From: Actinomycetes bacterium
GTDB lineage: Bacteria; Actinomycetota; Thermoleophilia; Solirubrobacterales; 70-9
Length of the DNA: 28,872 bases
Assembly (NCBI GenBank): GCA_023436605.1
Contig: JAEZIQ010000008.1
Location: 1-28,872 of the forward strand
Direction: 5' to 3'
The notes under the pieces were generated by a model. That model saw only the letters and a list, made by a program, of their open reading frames with translations, was not told the origin of the DNA and searched no databases. The position numbers and the translations under genes are program-made. Of this stretch, positions 22,599 through 28,872 are shown in pieces; within the stretch, counting starts at the first letter, position 1, and each line of letters opens with the position of its first letter.

Positions 22599-24124
22599 GA
22601 AAGGTGGGGCTGATCCTGACCTGCCTGCTCTTCTTCGGAATTGCGGGTGGGGTCCATGCCGGTCAGGACCGGATCGTCTACACCTGCACGCCCTTCGGGT
22701 TGCCGCAGGATCTCTGCGTCATAGATCCCGATGGAGGTTCTCCCGTCAATCTGACCCAGACCAACCTCGCCAACGAGATGCAGGGGTCCTTCTCCCCGGA
22801 CGGCACGAAGATCGCCTTCTTCGCGGACTACGATCCATCGGGGTCCGACCTGTTTGTGACCCTCGCCTCCGGATCGGGCGAGGCAATTAACATCTCGCAG
22901 ACCGAGGACAGCTGGGAAAGCGGAAATCCCGCCTCCTGGTCGCCGGATGGGAGCCGGCTGGTCTACGAGACTCACTATTTCTCGAGCGCGCCGCCAAACC
23001 TCGGCAACGACGTCCAGATCAGCCCGGCCAGCGGGGCCAGCGCTCCGGTTCCATTCGGCTCGACCCAGAGCCAGGAAGGCGCCCCGCAGTTCTCGCCAGA
23101 CGGAACGAAGATCGCCTACGCGAGCCGCGGCGCGTCCGGGGTCAACGGGGTGATGGTGGGTCCGGCCGACGGCTCCAGTCCCCCGGCCTTGCTGGCCGGC
23201 GCCGCGCTTGGGCTTTCTCCCGTCTGGTCCCCGAACGGGGACCGGATCCTGATGGAATACACGCCACTCGGCCCGAGCCCCTCCACGGTACGGATCGTCC
23301 GTACCGACGGGTCCGGCCAGTACGTGGACCTGGAGACCTACAGCACGATCACCAACGAGTTCGACTGGTCACCGGACGGGACCAAGGTGGTCTGGGACAC
23401 AAACGACAACAAGCTCCGGGTCAACTCTTCCACCGATCCGGATGACTTCATCGAGTTTGATCCGGGCGACATGGTGGTGACCCGCCGTCCCGAGTTCTCC
23501 CCGGACGGAACCAGGATACTTTTCGCGGGACGAGACCCGGAGGACCCGGATTTCCTGAGCCGCCTTTTCCTCGTGCCGGCGACCGGAGGCACAGCTACCC
23601 CGATCACTCCGGAGGATGTCAATTCGGAGGGGGCCAGCTGGATGCCCCTGGCGGTCGGACCGACCGGTCCCACGGGACCCACCCAGCCCACTGGTCCCAC
23701 GGGTCCGACGGGACCGACCCAGCCGCCGAAGACCGTGAAGTTCGCGCAGTTCCGAGGCACGATCACATACGTGCCAGGTGCGCCGATGCGGATCGCCGCC
23801 GTCAACTGCAACGTCCAGGGCAGCAAGGGGACCAACCCGATCTGTCAGTACAGCGGGACGGGCACCGGCAGCGGATTCACGAGTGGTCGGTCGAGGTTGG
23901 CGTCGGCCAGCGCCGGCCGGAAGGTTGTGATCGCCAAGGGTTTCCTCCGGGTGAAGTCCGGCAAGAAGAAGCCCTTCAAGCTGAAGCCGACCAGGGCGGG
24001 AAAGAAGCTGCTCAAGCCGGGCCGCAAGGTCCGGATGCGGGTCACGATCACGCAGAAGATCAAGGGCAAGAAAACCCGCCGGATGTCGAAGACCGTGACC
24101 GTGAAGGTGAAGGGCCGGCGTTAG
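22595..24124 (+). CDS. Secreted PD40/TolB-like beta-propeller protein with Gly-Pro-Thr spacer
   Basis: A 509-residue exported protein, paralogous to the preceding gene. TTG at 22595 overlaps the upstream TGA (TTGA) and has GGAAGG-type ribosome-binding sequence before it. A signal peptide (MRKVGLILTCLLFFGIAGGVHA) is followed by GQDRIVYT. PD40 blades include GSFSPDGTKIAFF, ASWSPDGSRLVYE, PQFSPDGTKIAYA, PVWSPNGDRILME, FDWSPDGTKVVWD and PEFSPDGTRILFA, a six-bladed propeller (about 35-350). A collagen-like GPT-rich linker (about 355-378) leads to a lysine-rich C-terminal beta domain (about 380-509) with one Cys pair (VNCNVQ and NPICQYS). The basic tail could bind wall polymers or polysaccharide; this is inference. 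It is probably cotranscribed with its neighbour. Confidence 0.87.
   Translation: MRKVGLILTCLLFFGIAGGVHAGQDRIVYTCTPFGLPQDLCVIDPDGGSPVNLTQTNLANEMQGSFSPDGTKIAFFADYDPSGSDLFVTLASGSGEAINISQTEDSWESGNPASWSPDGSRLVYETHYFSSAPPNLGNDVQISPASGASAPVPFGSTQSQEGAPQFSPDGTKIAYASRGASGVNGVMVGPADGSSPPALLAGAALGLSPVWSPNGDRILMEYTPLGPSPSTVRIVRTDGSGQYVDLETYSTITNEFDWSPDGTKVVWDTNDNKLRVNSSTDPDDFIEFDPGDMVVTRRPEFSPDGTRILFAGRDPEDPDFLSRLFLVPATGGTATPITPEDVNSEGASWMPLAVGPTGPTGPTQPTGPTGPTGPTQPPKTVKFAQFRGTITYVPGAPMRIAAVNCNVQGSKGTNPICQYSGTGTGSGFTSGRSRLASASAGRKVVIAKGFLRVKSGKKKPFKLKPTRAGKKLLKPGRKVRMRVTITQKIKGKKTRRMSKTVTVKVKGRR
23657..23728 (+). repeat. Gly-Pro-Thr collagen-like repeat (coding)
   Basis: Encodes GPTGPTGPTQPT twice, the second copy ending in QPP: a proline-rich, extended linker between the propeller and the basic C-terminal domain. 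The DNA units differ at synonymous sites, so the tract is selected at protein level or is not recent. Confidence 0.85.
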
Positions 24125-24140
24125 CTCCACCCGCCGACCC

Positions 24141-24170
24141 TTGATTATTAATTGGTCGTCCGTTTATTAT
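24141..24170 (+). promoter_or_regulatory. Candidate promoter of the R2lox-TetR operon
   Basis: TTGATT (24141-24146) and TATTAT (24165-24170) are 18 bp apart in an AT-rich island between two GC-rich genes. A 7-bp inverted pair, AATTGGT (24150-24156) and ACCAATT (24190-24196), flanks the -10 and could serve a repressor. Confidence 0.6.
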
Positions 24171-24211
24171 TCGGGCAGAGATTCCTGGAACCAATTCGCG
24201 AAGGTGGAGAG

Positions 24212-25192
24212 ATGAGCGAGAACGGCAGTGCCAACGGCAGCAACGGAGAGGTCGAGCTTCAGACCGAGGACGAGGCGCTTCAGGTTCTGCTCGACGGCGA
24301 CATCGACAAGGTGATGTCCGGGCTCGACCGGATCATCGAGGCGGCGCCTTCCTACGAGAAGCTGTTCATGCGGTGGCAGCGCCAGCACTGGTCGACCGAA
24401 GATTTCGATTTCACCGTCGACGCCGAGCAGTGGAATGACCCCAACCTGATGACCGAGGAGGAGCGGAAGTTCATGCTCTTCGGCTTTTCACAGTTCTTCC
24501 TCGGTGAGGAAAGGGTCACCGTGGAGCTGCTCCCCTTTGCGATCGCCGCCCCGAGCCACGAGGCCAAAGCCTTCCTGACCACCCAGATCTCGGACGAGGC
24601 CAAGCACATGGTCTTCTTCGATCGCTTCTACCGCGAGGTCCTCGGGATGAAGGCCGAGGACATCGGGGCCATGCTCGAAACCCAGCGACCGAACGTGAAC
24701 AAGGACTGGGAGACCCTCTTCGACGGCATCCTCCACGACTGCGCCGAAACGCTTCGCCTCGACCCGGACAACTTCGAGGCCCTGGTCCGCGGGATCACCG
24801 TCTACATGATCGTGATCGAGGGAACGCTCGCCCTGACCGGTGCCCGCTTCATCGTCAAGTCGCTCAAGGAACGGAACTGGCTGCCCGGCTTCACCGCGGG
24901 CTTCACCGCGGTCAACCGGGACGAGTCGCGCCACGTCGGCTTCGGGGTCAAGTTCCTTGCCGATGCGATCAAGGCCGATCAGGCCAACGCGCTGATCGTC
25001 CAGGACACCCTGAAGGAATGCCTGCCGATCGCGCCACTGGTCTTCGCGCCGTCCTGGGTCGATGACCCCTACAGCTTCGACACTCCCTTCTACCACTCCT
25101 CGGAGGTCTTCGCCTACGCGATGAAGGCGCTCTCCAAGAAGCTGGCGGCGATGGGCCTCGACCCGGCAATGCTGGCCGGCGACCCGGCCTGA
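24212..25192 (+). CDS. R2-like ligand-binding oxidase (R2lox-like) / NrdB-related ferritin-like protein
   Basis: A 326-residue all-helical ferritin-like protein with the six metal ligands of ribonucleotide reductase R2 proteins: Glu99, Glu129, His132 (DEAKH), Glu203, Glu238 and His241 (DESRH). Two features point to the R2lox group rather than a true reductase subunit. Val102 lies three residues after the first ligand, and Tyr198 lies five before the fourth, matching Val71 and Tyr162 of M. tuberculosis Rv0233, which form an ether crosslink beside a Mn/Fe site. The following TetR gene also parallels Rv0232. No large reductase subunit is nearby. Two loop lengths between ligands differ from Rv0233 (recalled numbering), so the subgroup call is probable, not certain. 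ATG 24212 has AAGGTGGAG upstream. Confidence 0.82.
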   Translation: MSENGSANGSNGEVELQTEDEALQVLLDGDIDKVMSGLDRIIEAAPSYEKLFMRWQRQHWSTEDFDFTVDAEQWNDPNLMTEEERKFMLFGFSQFFLGEERVTVELLPFAIAAPSHEAKAFLTTQISDEAKHMVFFDRFYREVLGMKAEDIGAMLETQRPNVNKDWETLFDGILHDCAETLRLDPDNFEALVRGITVYMIVIEGTLALTGARFIVKSLKERNWLPGFTAGFTAVNRDESRHVGFGVKFLADAIKADQANALIVQDTLKECLPIAPLVFAPSWVDDPYSFDTPFYHSSEVFAYAMKALSKKLAAMGLDPAMLAGDPA

Positions 25193-25200
25193 GCGCTCGA

Positions 25201-25806
25201 TTGAAAGCGGAAGCCGAAGCGGCACAAAGGGGTCCGGGCAGGCCGTCGACCGGGGCCCGCGAGCGGGTGCTGGAAGCCGCTCTCGAGACCCTGCTCGAAG
25301 AGGGATACGCCGGCCTCACCTACGCCAAGGTCGCGGTCCGGGCGGGGGAGAACAAGTCGCTGATTACCTACTACTTCGGTTCCAAACCGGGGCTGGTTTC
25401 GGCGGTGGCGGAAATCATCGGTGTCCGGATCACCGACGCGGTCCTGGTCGAGCTGGTCGATGTCGACACGGTCGGCAAAGTTGCCGAGGGAATGGTCACC
25501 GGCCTCTGGAGCGTGATGGACGAGGATCAGCGGCTCGCCCGCCTCTACTTCGACCTGAGCGCCGTCTCGGTCGTTGACGACGAGATCCGCCTGGCCCTCC
25601 ACCAGGTCAAGGACCAGTGGCGGGAAGTGATCTCGGGTTACCTCGAGAAGGCCGGCGTGAGCCCGGAGGAGATCCCGGCCGCCGCGACTTTCCTCATGGC
25701 CGGAGTCGAAGGACTGGCGATAGAACGCCTCGAAGGTTACGAACCGAAACGCCTCGAAGCGGCCCGGAAGCTGTTCATCCGGGCGGCCGCTTCCGCACTC
25801 GGCTGA
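25201..25806 (+). CDS. TetR/AcrR family transcriptional regulator
   Basis: A 201-residue TetR-type regulator. The N-terminal helix-turn-helix is clear (LEEGYAGLTYAKVAVRAGEN then KSLITYYFGSKPGL, about residues 33-66), preceded by an Ala/Arg-rich arm. The start is TTG at 25201, eight bases after the R2lox-like stop; no other start keeps the whole DNA-binding domain. It is almost certainly cotranscribed with the oxidase and probably controls the promoter at 24141-24170. It converges on the fusion oxidoreductase gene, with six bases between stops and a small CTGAGC-GG-GCTCAG palindrome covering both stop codons (25803-25816). Ligand unknown; R2lox enzymes bind a long-chain fatty acid, so a lipid effector is possible (inference). 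Confidence 0.9.
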   Translation: MKAEAEAAQRGPGRPSTGARERVLEAALETLLEEGYAGLTYAKVAVRAGENKSLITYYFGSKPGLVSAVAEIIGVRITDAVLVELVDVDTVGKVAEGMVTGLWSVMDEDQRLARLYFDLSAVSVVDDEIRLALHQVKDQWREVISGYLEKAGVSPEEIPAAATFLMAGVEGLAIERLEGYEPKRLEAARKLFIRAAASALG

Positions 25807-25812
25807 GCGGGC

Positions 25813-27573
25813 TCAGGCGTCGAGTACCTGGTGGGCGAAGCGGACTGACATCGCTCCGTCGCCGACCGCGCCGGCGACCCGTTTCGATGCGCCGGCCCTG
25901 ACGTCGCCGACCGCGAAGACGCCGGGGTGGACCGTTTCCAGCAGGTGTGGCTGGCGGTCACCCAGAGGCCAGGCGAACTGTCCGTCACAGTGGGCGGCGC
26001 CCTCGCCGCAGAGCAGGTAGCCGGAAGGGTCGGCGGCCAGCATGCGGGACGAGGCCTGGGTGCAGGGTTCGGCCCCGATCATCACGTAGACCGCGACGCA
26101 ATCGAAGTCGGACTGGCTGCCGTCCCGGTTGTCCCGCAGAGTGACCGATTCAACCGTGGCGTCACCGTTGACCGAAACGACTTCGGTCTCGGTCATGATC
26201 TCGACGTTCTTCGCCTTCTCGAGGCGGTCGACGAGGTATCTCGACATGGTCGAGGCGAGAGCTTTGCCGCGGATCACCACGCGCACGCACTTGGCCTTGG
26301 TCGCCATGTGGGCGGCCGCCTGGCCGGCCGAGTTCCCACCGCCGATCACGACCACGTTCTGGTTCTCGGCCCGGGCTGCGTCGGCCGGCATTGCCGCGTG
26401 GTAGACCCCGGCGCCCATAAAACGGTCGATTCCTTCGGCATCGAGCACCCGCCACTCGGCCCCGGTCGCCATGACCAGCGAGCGGGCCAGCACGTACTGG
26501 CCGTCGTCGAGGTCGACCCGGACCAGCCCCTCCGGACCGTTGGCCAGCTCGACCGCGCGGTGGAAGCTTGAAAGCTTGGCGTTGAAACGACGGGCCTGGA
26601 GGGTGGCCCGGGTGGTGAGTTCGCGACCGCTGAGCCCGGCCGGGAAGCCGAGGTAGTTCTCGATCCTGGTGCTGGTGCCGGCCTGGCCGCCGGGTGCCCA
26701 GGACTCGGCCACGAAGGTGCTGAGTCCTTCGGAGCCTCCGTACACGGCTGCGGCCAGACCGGCCGGACCGCCTCCGAGTACGACCAGGTCGAACCGCTCG
26801 CCGTCGACTTCCTGCCGCAGGTGGAGGGTGCGGGCGACCTGGGCGGTGGAGGGGTTCTGCATCACCTCCCGGGCGTGGACCAGGACCGGGGTCTCCTCCT
26901 TGGGGACGCCGAGCCAGTTCAGCATCGCCTCCGCGTCCGGGTCGTTGTCGACGTCGTACCACTTGACCGGGAGCAGGTTGCGTTCGAGCAGGTCCCGTAC
27001 CTCGAAGGCCCGCCTCGAGCTGCGGTGGGCGATCAAGCGGATGACTCCGCTGCCCCGCTCCTCGTGCCAGGCCCGCCGGGCGAGCAGGGTTTCGAAGATG
27101 TGTTCGCCGAGTTCGGGCCAGCGGGCCACCATCTCGCGCAGGCAGTCGCGCTTCATGATCAGGACGTCGGTCGGTTCGACCGCGACGCAGGCGCTGATCG
27201 TCGGCTCGCCGGTGAAGATCGCGATGTCACCGACGAAGGTCGGGGCGTCCGCTTCGGCGATGTGGATGTCCTTGCCGGGTTTACGGTCGACGAACTCGAC
27301 TCGTCCGGACTCGAGGACGTAGAAGGGGGTGTCCCGCTGGCCGTGCTCGTAGAGGATCTCGCCCGGTTCGAAGTGCCCTTGTTCGGCCCCGAGCTTTCGC
27401 ATCCAGGCCCGCTTCTTCTCGCTCAGGCGAGGGAAGATCAACTCGTCGTTCAGGTCGGGGAATTCATCGAGGCGGATGACCTTGATCTCCTGCGACTCCA
27501 TGCACCCTTCGCTGGCGGCCGGCGTCCCGGGCTTGCGCCGGTCGGTGTCCGATTGCTGCGTAGTTTCCGGCAT
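25813..27573 (-). CDS. Cyclic nucleotide-binding domain / thioredoxin-like / thioredoxin reductase-like fusion
   Basis: A 586-residue three-part protein, numbered from the ATG at 27573. Residues ~45-165 form a CRP-type cyclic nucleotide-binding domain (GEILYEHGQRDTPFYVLESG). The phosphate cassette reads VGDIAIFTGEPTISACVA and lacks the arginine that contacts cyclic nucleotide. Residues ~177-250 look like a thioredoxin/glutaredoxin fold (PVKWYDVDNDPDAEAMLNWL) without CxxC. Residues ~260-586 are a thioredoxin reductase-like flavoprotein with FAD motif LGGGPAG, NAD(P)H motif GGGNSAG and C-terminal FAVGDV. The reductase CxxC is absent, replaced by YHAAMPADAA (391-400). It may act as a ferredoxin/flavodoxin-type or other reductase rather than a disulfide reductase. 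An internal ATG at 27501, preceded by GAAGGG, is an alternative start. Confidence 0.87.
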   Translation of the reverse strand: MPETTQQSDTDRRKPGTPAASEGCMESQEIKVIRLDEFPDLNDELIFPRLSEKKRAWMRKLGAEQGHFEPGEILYEHGQRDTPFYVLESGRVEFVDRKPGKDIHIAEADAPTFVGDIAIFTGEPTISACVAVEPTDVLIMKRDCLREMVARWPELGEHIFETLLARRAWHEERGSGVIRLIAHRSSRRAFEVRDLLERNLLPVKWYDVDNDPDAEAMLNWLGVPKEETPVLVHAREVMQNPSTAQVARTLHLRQEVDGERFDLVVLGGGPAGLAAAVYGGSEGLSTFVAESWAPGGQAGTSTRIENYLGFPAGLSGRELTTRATLQARRFNAKLSSFHRAVELANGPEGLVRVDLDDGQYVLARSLVMATGAEWRVLDAEGIDRFMGAGVYHAAMPADAARAENQNVVVIGGGNSAGQAAAHMATKAKCVRVVIRGKALASTMSRYLVDRLEKAKNVEIMTETEVVSVNGDATVESVTLRDNRDGSQSDFDCVAVYVMIGAEPCTQASSRMLAADPSGYLLCGEGAAHCDGQFAWPLGDRQPHLLETVHPGVFAVGDVRAGASKRVAGAVGDGAMSVRFAHQVLDA

Positions 27574-27674
27574 GAGATCAGGCTACAACGGCTGTCCAGT
27601 CGGCTGGTCATTTTTCTCTCTCCCGGTCGGGCCAGTGACTTTCGGCTTGACCCGGCGGGGCACGGGCCGACGGA

Positions 27675-27709
27675 TTGAGTTTGTCAGCGCTATTTGCTGA
27701 CAGATTCAA
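27675..27709. repeat. 35-bp imperfect inverted repeat
   Basis: Arms 27675-27688 and 27696-27709 match at 12 of 14 positions around a 7-base centre; the inner seven pairs, TGTCAGC and GCTGACA, are perfect. It is AT-rich and overlaps a direct repeat of GATT-[GC]-A-[GA]-TTTGTC (27673-27685 and 27703-27715). It lies upstream of both the fusion oxidoreductase and the ArsR gene, so an operator is more likely than a terminator. Confidence 0.55.
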
Positions 27710-27752
27710 TTTGTCGTCGGGCGGGGAGGCTTCACTCGGCCTGCTATGGTCT

Positions 27753-27770
27753 TACAACTAAATGGTTGTA
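27753..27770. promoter_or_regulatory. ArsR-type operator
   Basis: A perfect dyad TACAAC-TAAATG-GTTGTA directly before the ArsR start, typical in position and sequence of autoregulated ArsR-SRPBCC operons. An ATG at 27762 lies inside the dyad, which argues for the ATG at 27774 as the true start. A possible -10, TATGGT (27745-27750), lies just upstream. Confidence 0.7.
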
Positions 27771-27773
27771 GGT

Positions 27774-28130
27774 ATGCCCGAAAGAACATTTGACGAAGAG
27801 GAAGTGGATCTCCTTTTCCACGCCCTCTCTGACCGGACCCGTCGCGACATCATGGGGAAGGTCAGTCAGGGCGGTCAGTCGATCTCGGATCTGGCCCGCC
27901 AGTACGAGGTCAGCTTTGCCGCGATCCAGAAGCACGTGAGCGTGCTCGAGAAAGCCTCGCTGGTGACCAAAGAGCTGAACGGCCGACAGAAGATCGTTCG
28001 CAACAACCCCGAGACGCTTCATCGCGCAACCGAGTTGCTGACCCGTTACGAACGGCTTTGGACCCAGCGAATCGACGCGATCGGGCAGATCCTCGACCAG
28101 GAAACGAGCGAGGAAAGGAATCACCAATGA
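27774..28130 (+). CDS. ArsR-family transcriptional repressor
   Basis: A 118-residue winged-helix regulator of the ArsR/SmtB family. The core is visible: FHALSDRTRRDIMGKVSQGG in the first helices, SISDLARQYEVSFAAIQKHV then SVLEKASLV as the helix-turn-helix, and the wing KELNGRQKIVRNN. The CxC metal motif of arsenic and cadmium sensors is missing, so it belongs to the non-metal branch that accompanies SRPBCC proteins. I chose the ATG at 27774 over the ATG at 27762, which lies inside the operator. Its stop overlaps the start of the SRPBCC gene (ATGA), giving a coupled two-gene operon, probably self-repressed. The ligand may be the compound bound by the SRPBCC partner (inference). Confidence 0.92.
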   Translation: MPERTFDEEEVDLLFHALSDRTRRDIMGKVSQGGQSISDLARQYEVSFAAIQKHVSVLEKASLVTKELNGRQKIVRNNPETLHRATELLTRYERLWTQRIDAIGQILDQETSEERNHQ

Positions 28131-28606
28131 CCGTCGTAAGCACCAGTCCCGATCGAGAAAAACTCGAGCTGACGGTGGTGGCCGAGTTCGACGCTCCGGC
28201 CGAGAAGGTCTGGCAGGTGTGGGAAGACCCGCGCAAGCTCGAGAAGTGGTGGGGCCCGCCGACCTGGCCAGCCACCTTCACCGCCTTCGATTTCAGGGAA
28301 GGAGGCGTCGCTGAGTACCACATGACCGGTCCCGAGGGGGAGAAGTCGCCGGGCTTCTGGCGCTTTCAGGCGATCGAGGCCAACCGCCGGATCCGTTTCC
28401 AGGATGGTTTCGCCAACGAGGACGGAAGCCGCAACGAAGAGATGCCGACCATGGTCATGGAAATGACCCTGGAAGAAAATGGCGACGGCACCAGGATGAC
28501 CACGGTCTCGAAGTTCAACTCACTGGAGGACCTCGACCAACTGATCGGCATGGGGATGGAAGAGGGCATCCGCCTGGCGATGGGCCAGATCGACGAACTG
28601 CTCTGA
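28127..28606 (+). CDS. SRPBCC protein of the AHSA1 (activator of Hsp90 ATPase-like) family
   Basis: A 159-residue START/Bet v1-fold protein. Typical AHSA1-type features: FDAPAEKVWQVWEDPRKLEK then WWGPP near the N-terminus, the strand FDFREGGVAEYHMTGPEG, RIRFQDGF in the middle, and a long C-terminal helix after GMGMEEGIRLAMGQIDELL. The fold makes a hydrophobic cavity for a small molecule; bacterial members are not Hsp90 activators in general. The ATG at 28127 overlaps the ArsR TGA by four bases and has AGGAAAGGAA upstream. Expression is set by the ArsR operator upstream. A hairpin at 28620 probably ends the operon. Ligand unknown. Confidence 0.9.
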   Translation: MTVVSTSPDREKLELTVVAEFDAPAEKVWQVWEDPRKLEKWWGPPTWPATFTAFDFREGGVAEYHMTGPEGEKSPGFWRFQAIEANRRIRFQDGFANEDGSRNEEMPTMVMEMTLEENGDGTRMTTVSKFNSLEDLDQLIGMGMEEGIRLAMGQIDELL

Positions 28607-28619
28607 CCAGCATCACGGC

Positions 28620-28662
28620 GAGATGCGGAAAGTCAGCGATTATCACTGACTTTTCGCATCTC
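28620..28662. terminator. Long hairpin, probable terminator of the ArsR-SRPBCC operon
   Basis: GAGATGCGGAAAGTCAG (28620-28636) pairs with CTGACTTTTCGCATCTC (28646-28662), 17 positions with one G-T wobble, around a 9-base loop. It starts 13 bases after the SRPBCC stop. No T-run follows, so it is not a canonical intrinsic terminator; it may also stabilise the transcript. Confidence 0.6.
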
Positions 28663-28698
28663 ACCGGGATGTGTCCTGGAAGATGAGGCGGATGCCCC

Positions 28699-28872
28699 AT
28701 GAACCGGAGTCGCGGGCCGACCAGACTCCGGCGAATGTTCCATAACCGCGCCAAAATTCTGAATGCCCTGGTCGCCGTCGCGCTGGGCCTGGTCATCTAC
28801 TCGATCTTCTCCCTCCTGCCGGCGTCTGCCGGCGCCGTTCTCGCCGGCGAGAACGGCCGCATTGTCCTGACC
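28699..28872 (+). CDS. Start of a third secreted PD40-type protein (cut by window end)
   Basis: The last 58 codons stay open to the window end. The ATG at 28699 opens an N-terminal basic stretch, a hydrophobic signal segment (LVAVALGLVIYSIFSLL) and a cleavage region PASAGA. The mature start AVLAGENGRIVLT matches AVLSGENGRIVLV of the PD40 protein at 20886 almost residue for residue. This makes a paralogous secreted beta-propeller protein very likely, though no blade is inside the window. An in-frame ATG at 28735 would shorten the basic leader by 12 residues and is an alternative start. It is read in the same direction as the ArsR-SRPBCC operon but lies beyond the hairpin. Confidence 0.75.
   Translation, partial: MNRSRGPTRLRRMFHNRAKILNALVAVALGLVIYSIFSLLPASAGAVLAGENGRIVLT

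Overview
The window looks like a chromosomal segment of a high-GC actinobacterium, most likely Solirubrobacterales (class Thermoleophilia). Reasons: uniformly GC-rich coding sequence; many GTG and TTG starts; a furA-katG operon; DUF6314; DHA2-type MFS and TetR genes; and secreted PD40 beta-propeller proteins with RTX-like or Gly-Pro-Thr tails, which are common in that order. This placement is inference from gene content. I see no rRNA, tRNA, CRISPR array, integrase or insertion sequence, so nothing marks the region as mobile.

Layout. (1) 49-3069: a TetR gene with a patatin-like hydrolase behind it, divergent from a Baeyer-Villiger-type flavin monooxygenase, with a 26-bp palindrome between them. 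(2) 3074-5059: a DHFR/RibD-fold reductase, a two-helix membrane protein, a small cupin and a VanZ-like membrane protein. (3) 5070-7221: a DypB-like peroxidase whose C-terminus resembles an encapsulin cargo tag, convergent with a PucR-type regulator. (4) 7338-10779: a very large secreted GH116-like glycosidase closed by a strong bidirectional terminator. (5) 10803-16650, minus strand: a secreted beta-helix protein with a triplicated C-terminal module, a DUF6314 gene, then furA and katG behind a near-consensus, apparently leaderless promoter. (6) 16813-19361: a small secreted protein, an SRPBCC gene broken by a 4-bp tandem duplication, and a DHA2 efflux pump. (7) 19447-24124: an Nramp Mn/Fe transporter divergent from two secreted PD40 proteins. 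(8) 24212-25806: an R2lox-like Mn/Fe oxidase with a TetR gene. (9) 25813-28872: a cyclic-nucleotide-domain/thioredoxin-reductase-like fusion lacking the redox CxxC, an ArsR-SRPBCC operon with a clear operator, and the start of a third PD40 protein cut by the window end.

How the genes may work together. Redox and Mn/Fe chemistry recurs: catalase-peroxidase under a Fur-family sensor, a DyP peroxidase, an Nramp importer, an R2lox-like oxidase and a flavin disulfide-reductase-like fusion. They are separate transcription units, so a shared role is inference. The monooxygenase and patatin hydrolase could form a ketone-to-ester-to-acid pathway under one TetR. The most notable points are the DyP cargo tag without a shell gene nearby, the three-copy C-terminal module of the beta-helix protein, the CxxC-less fusion, and the frameshifted SRPBCC gene.
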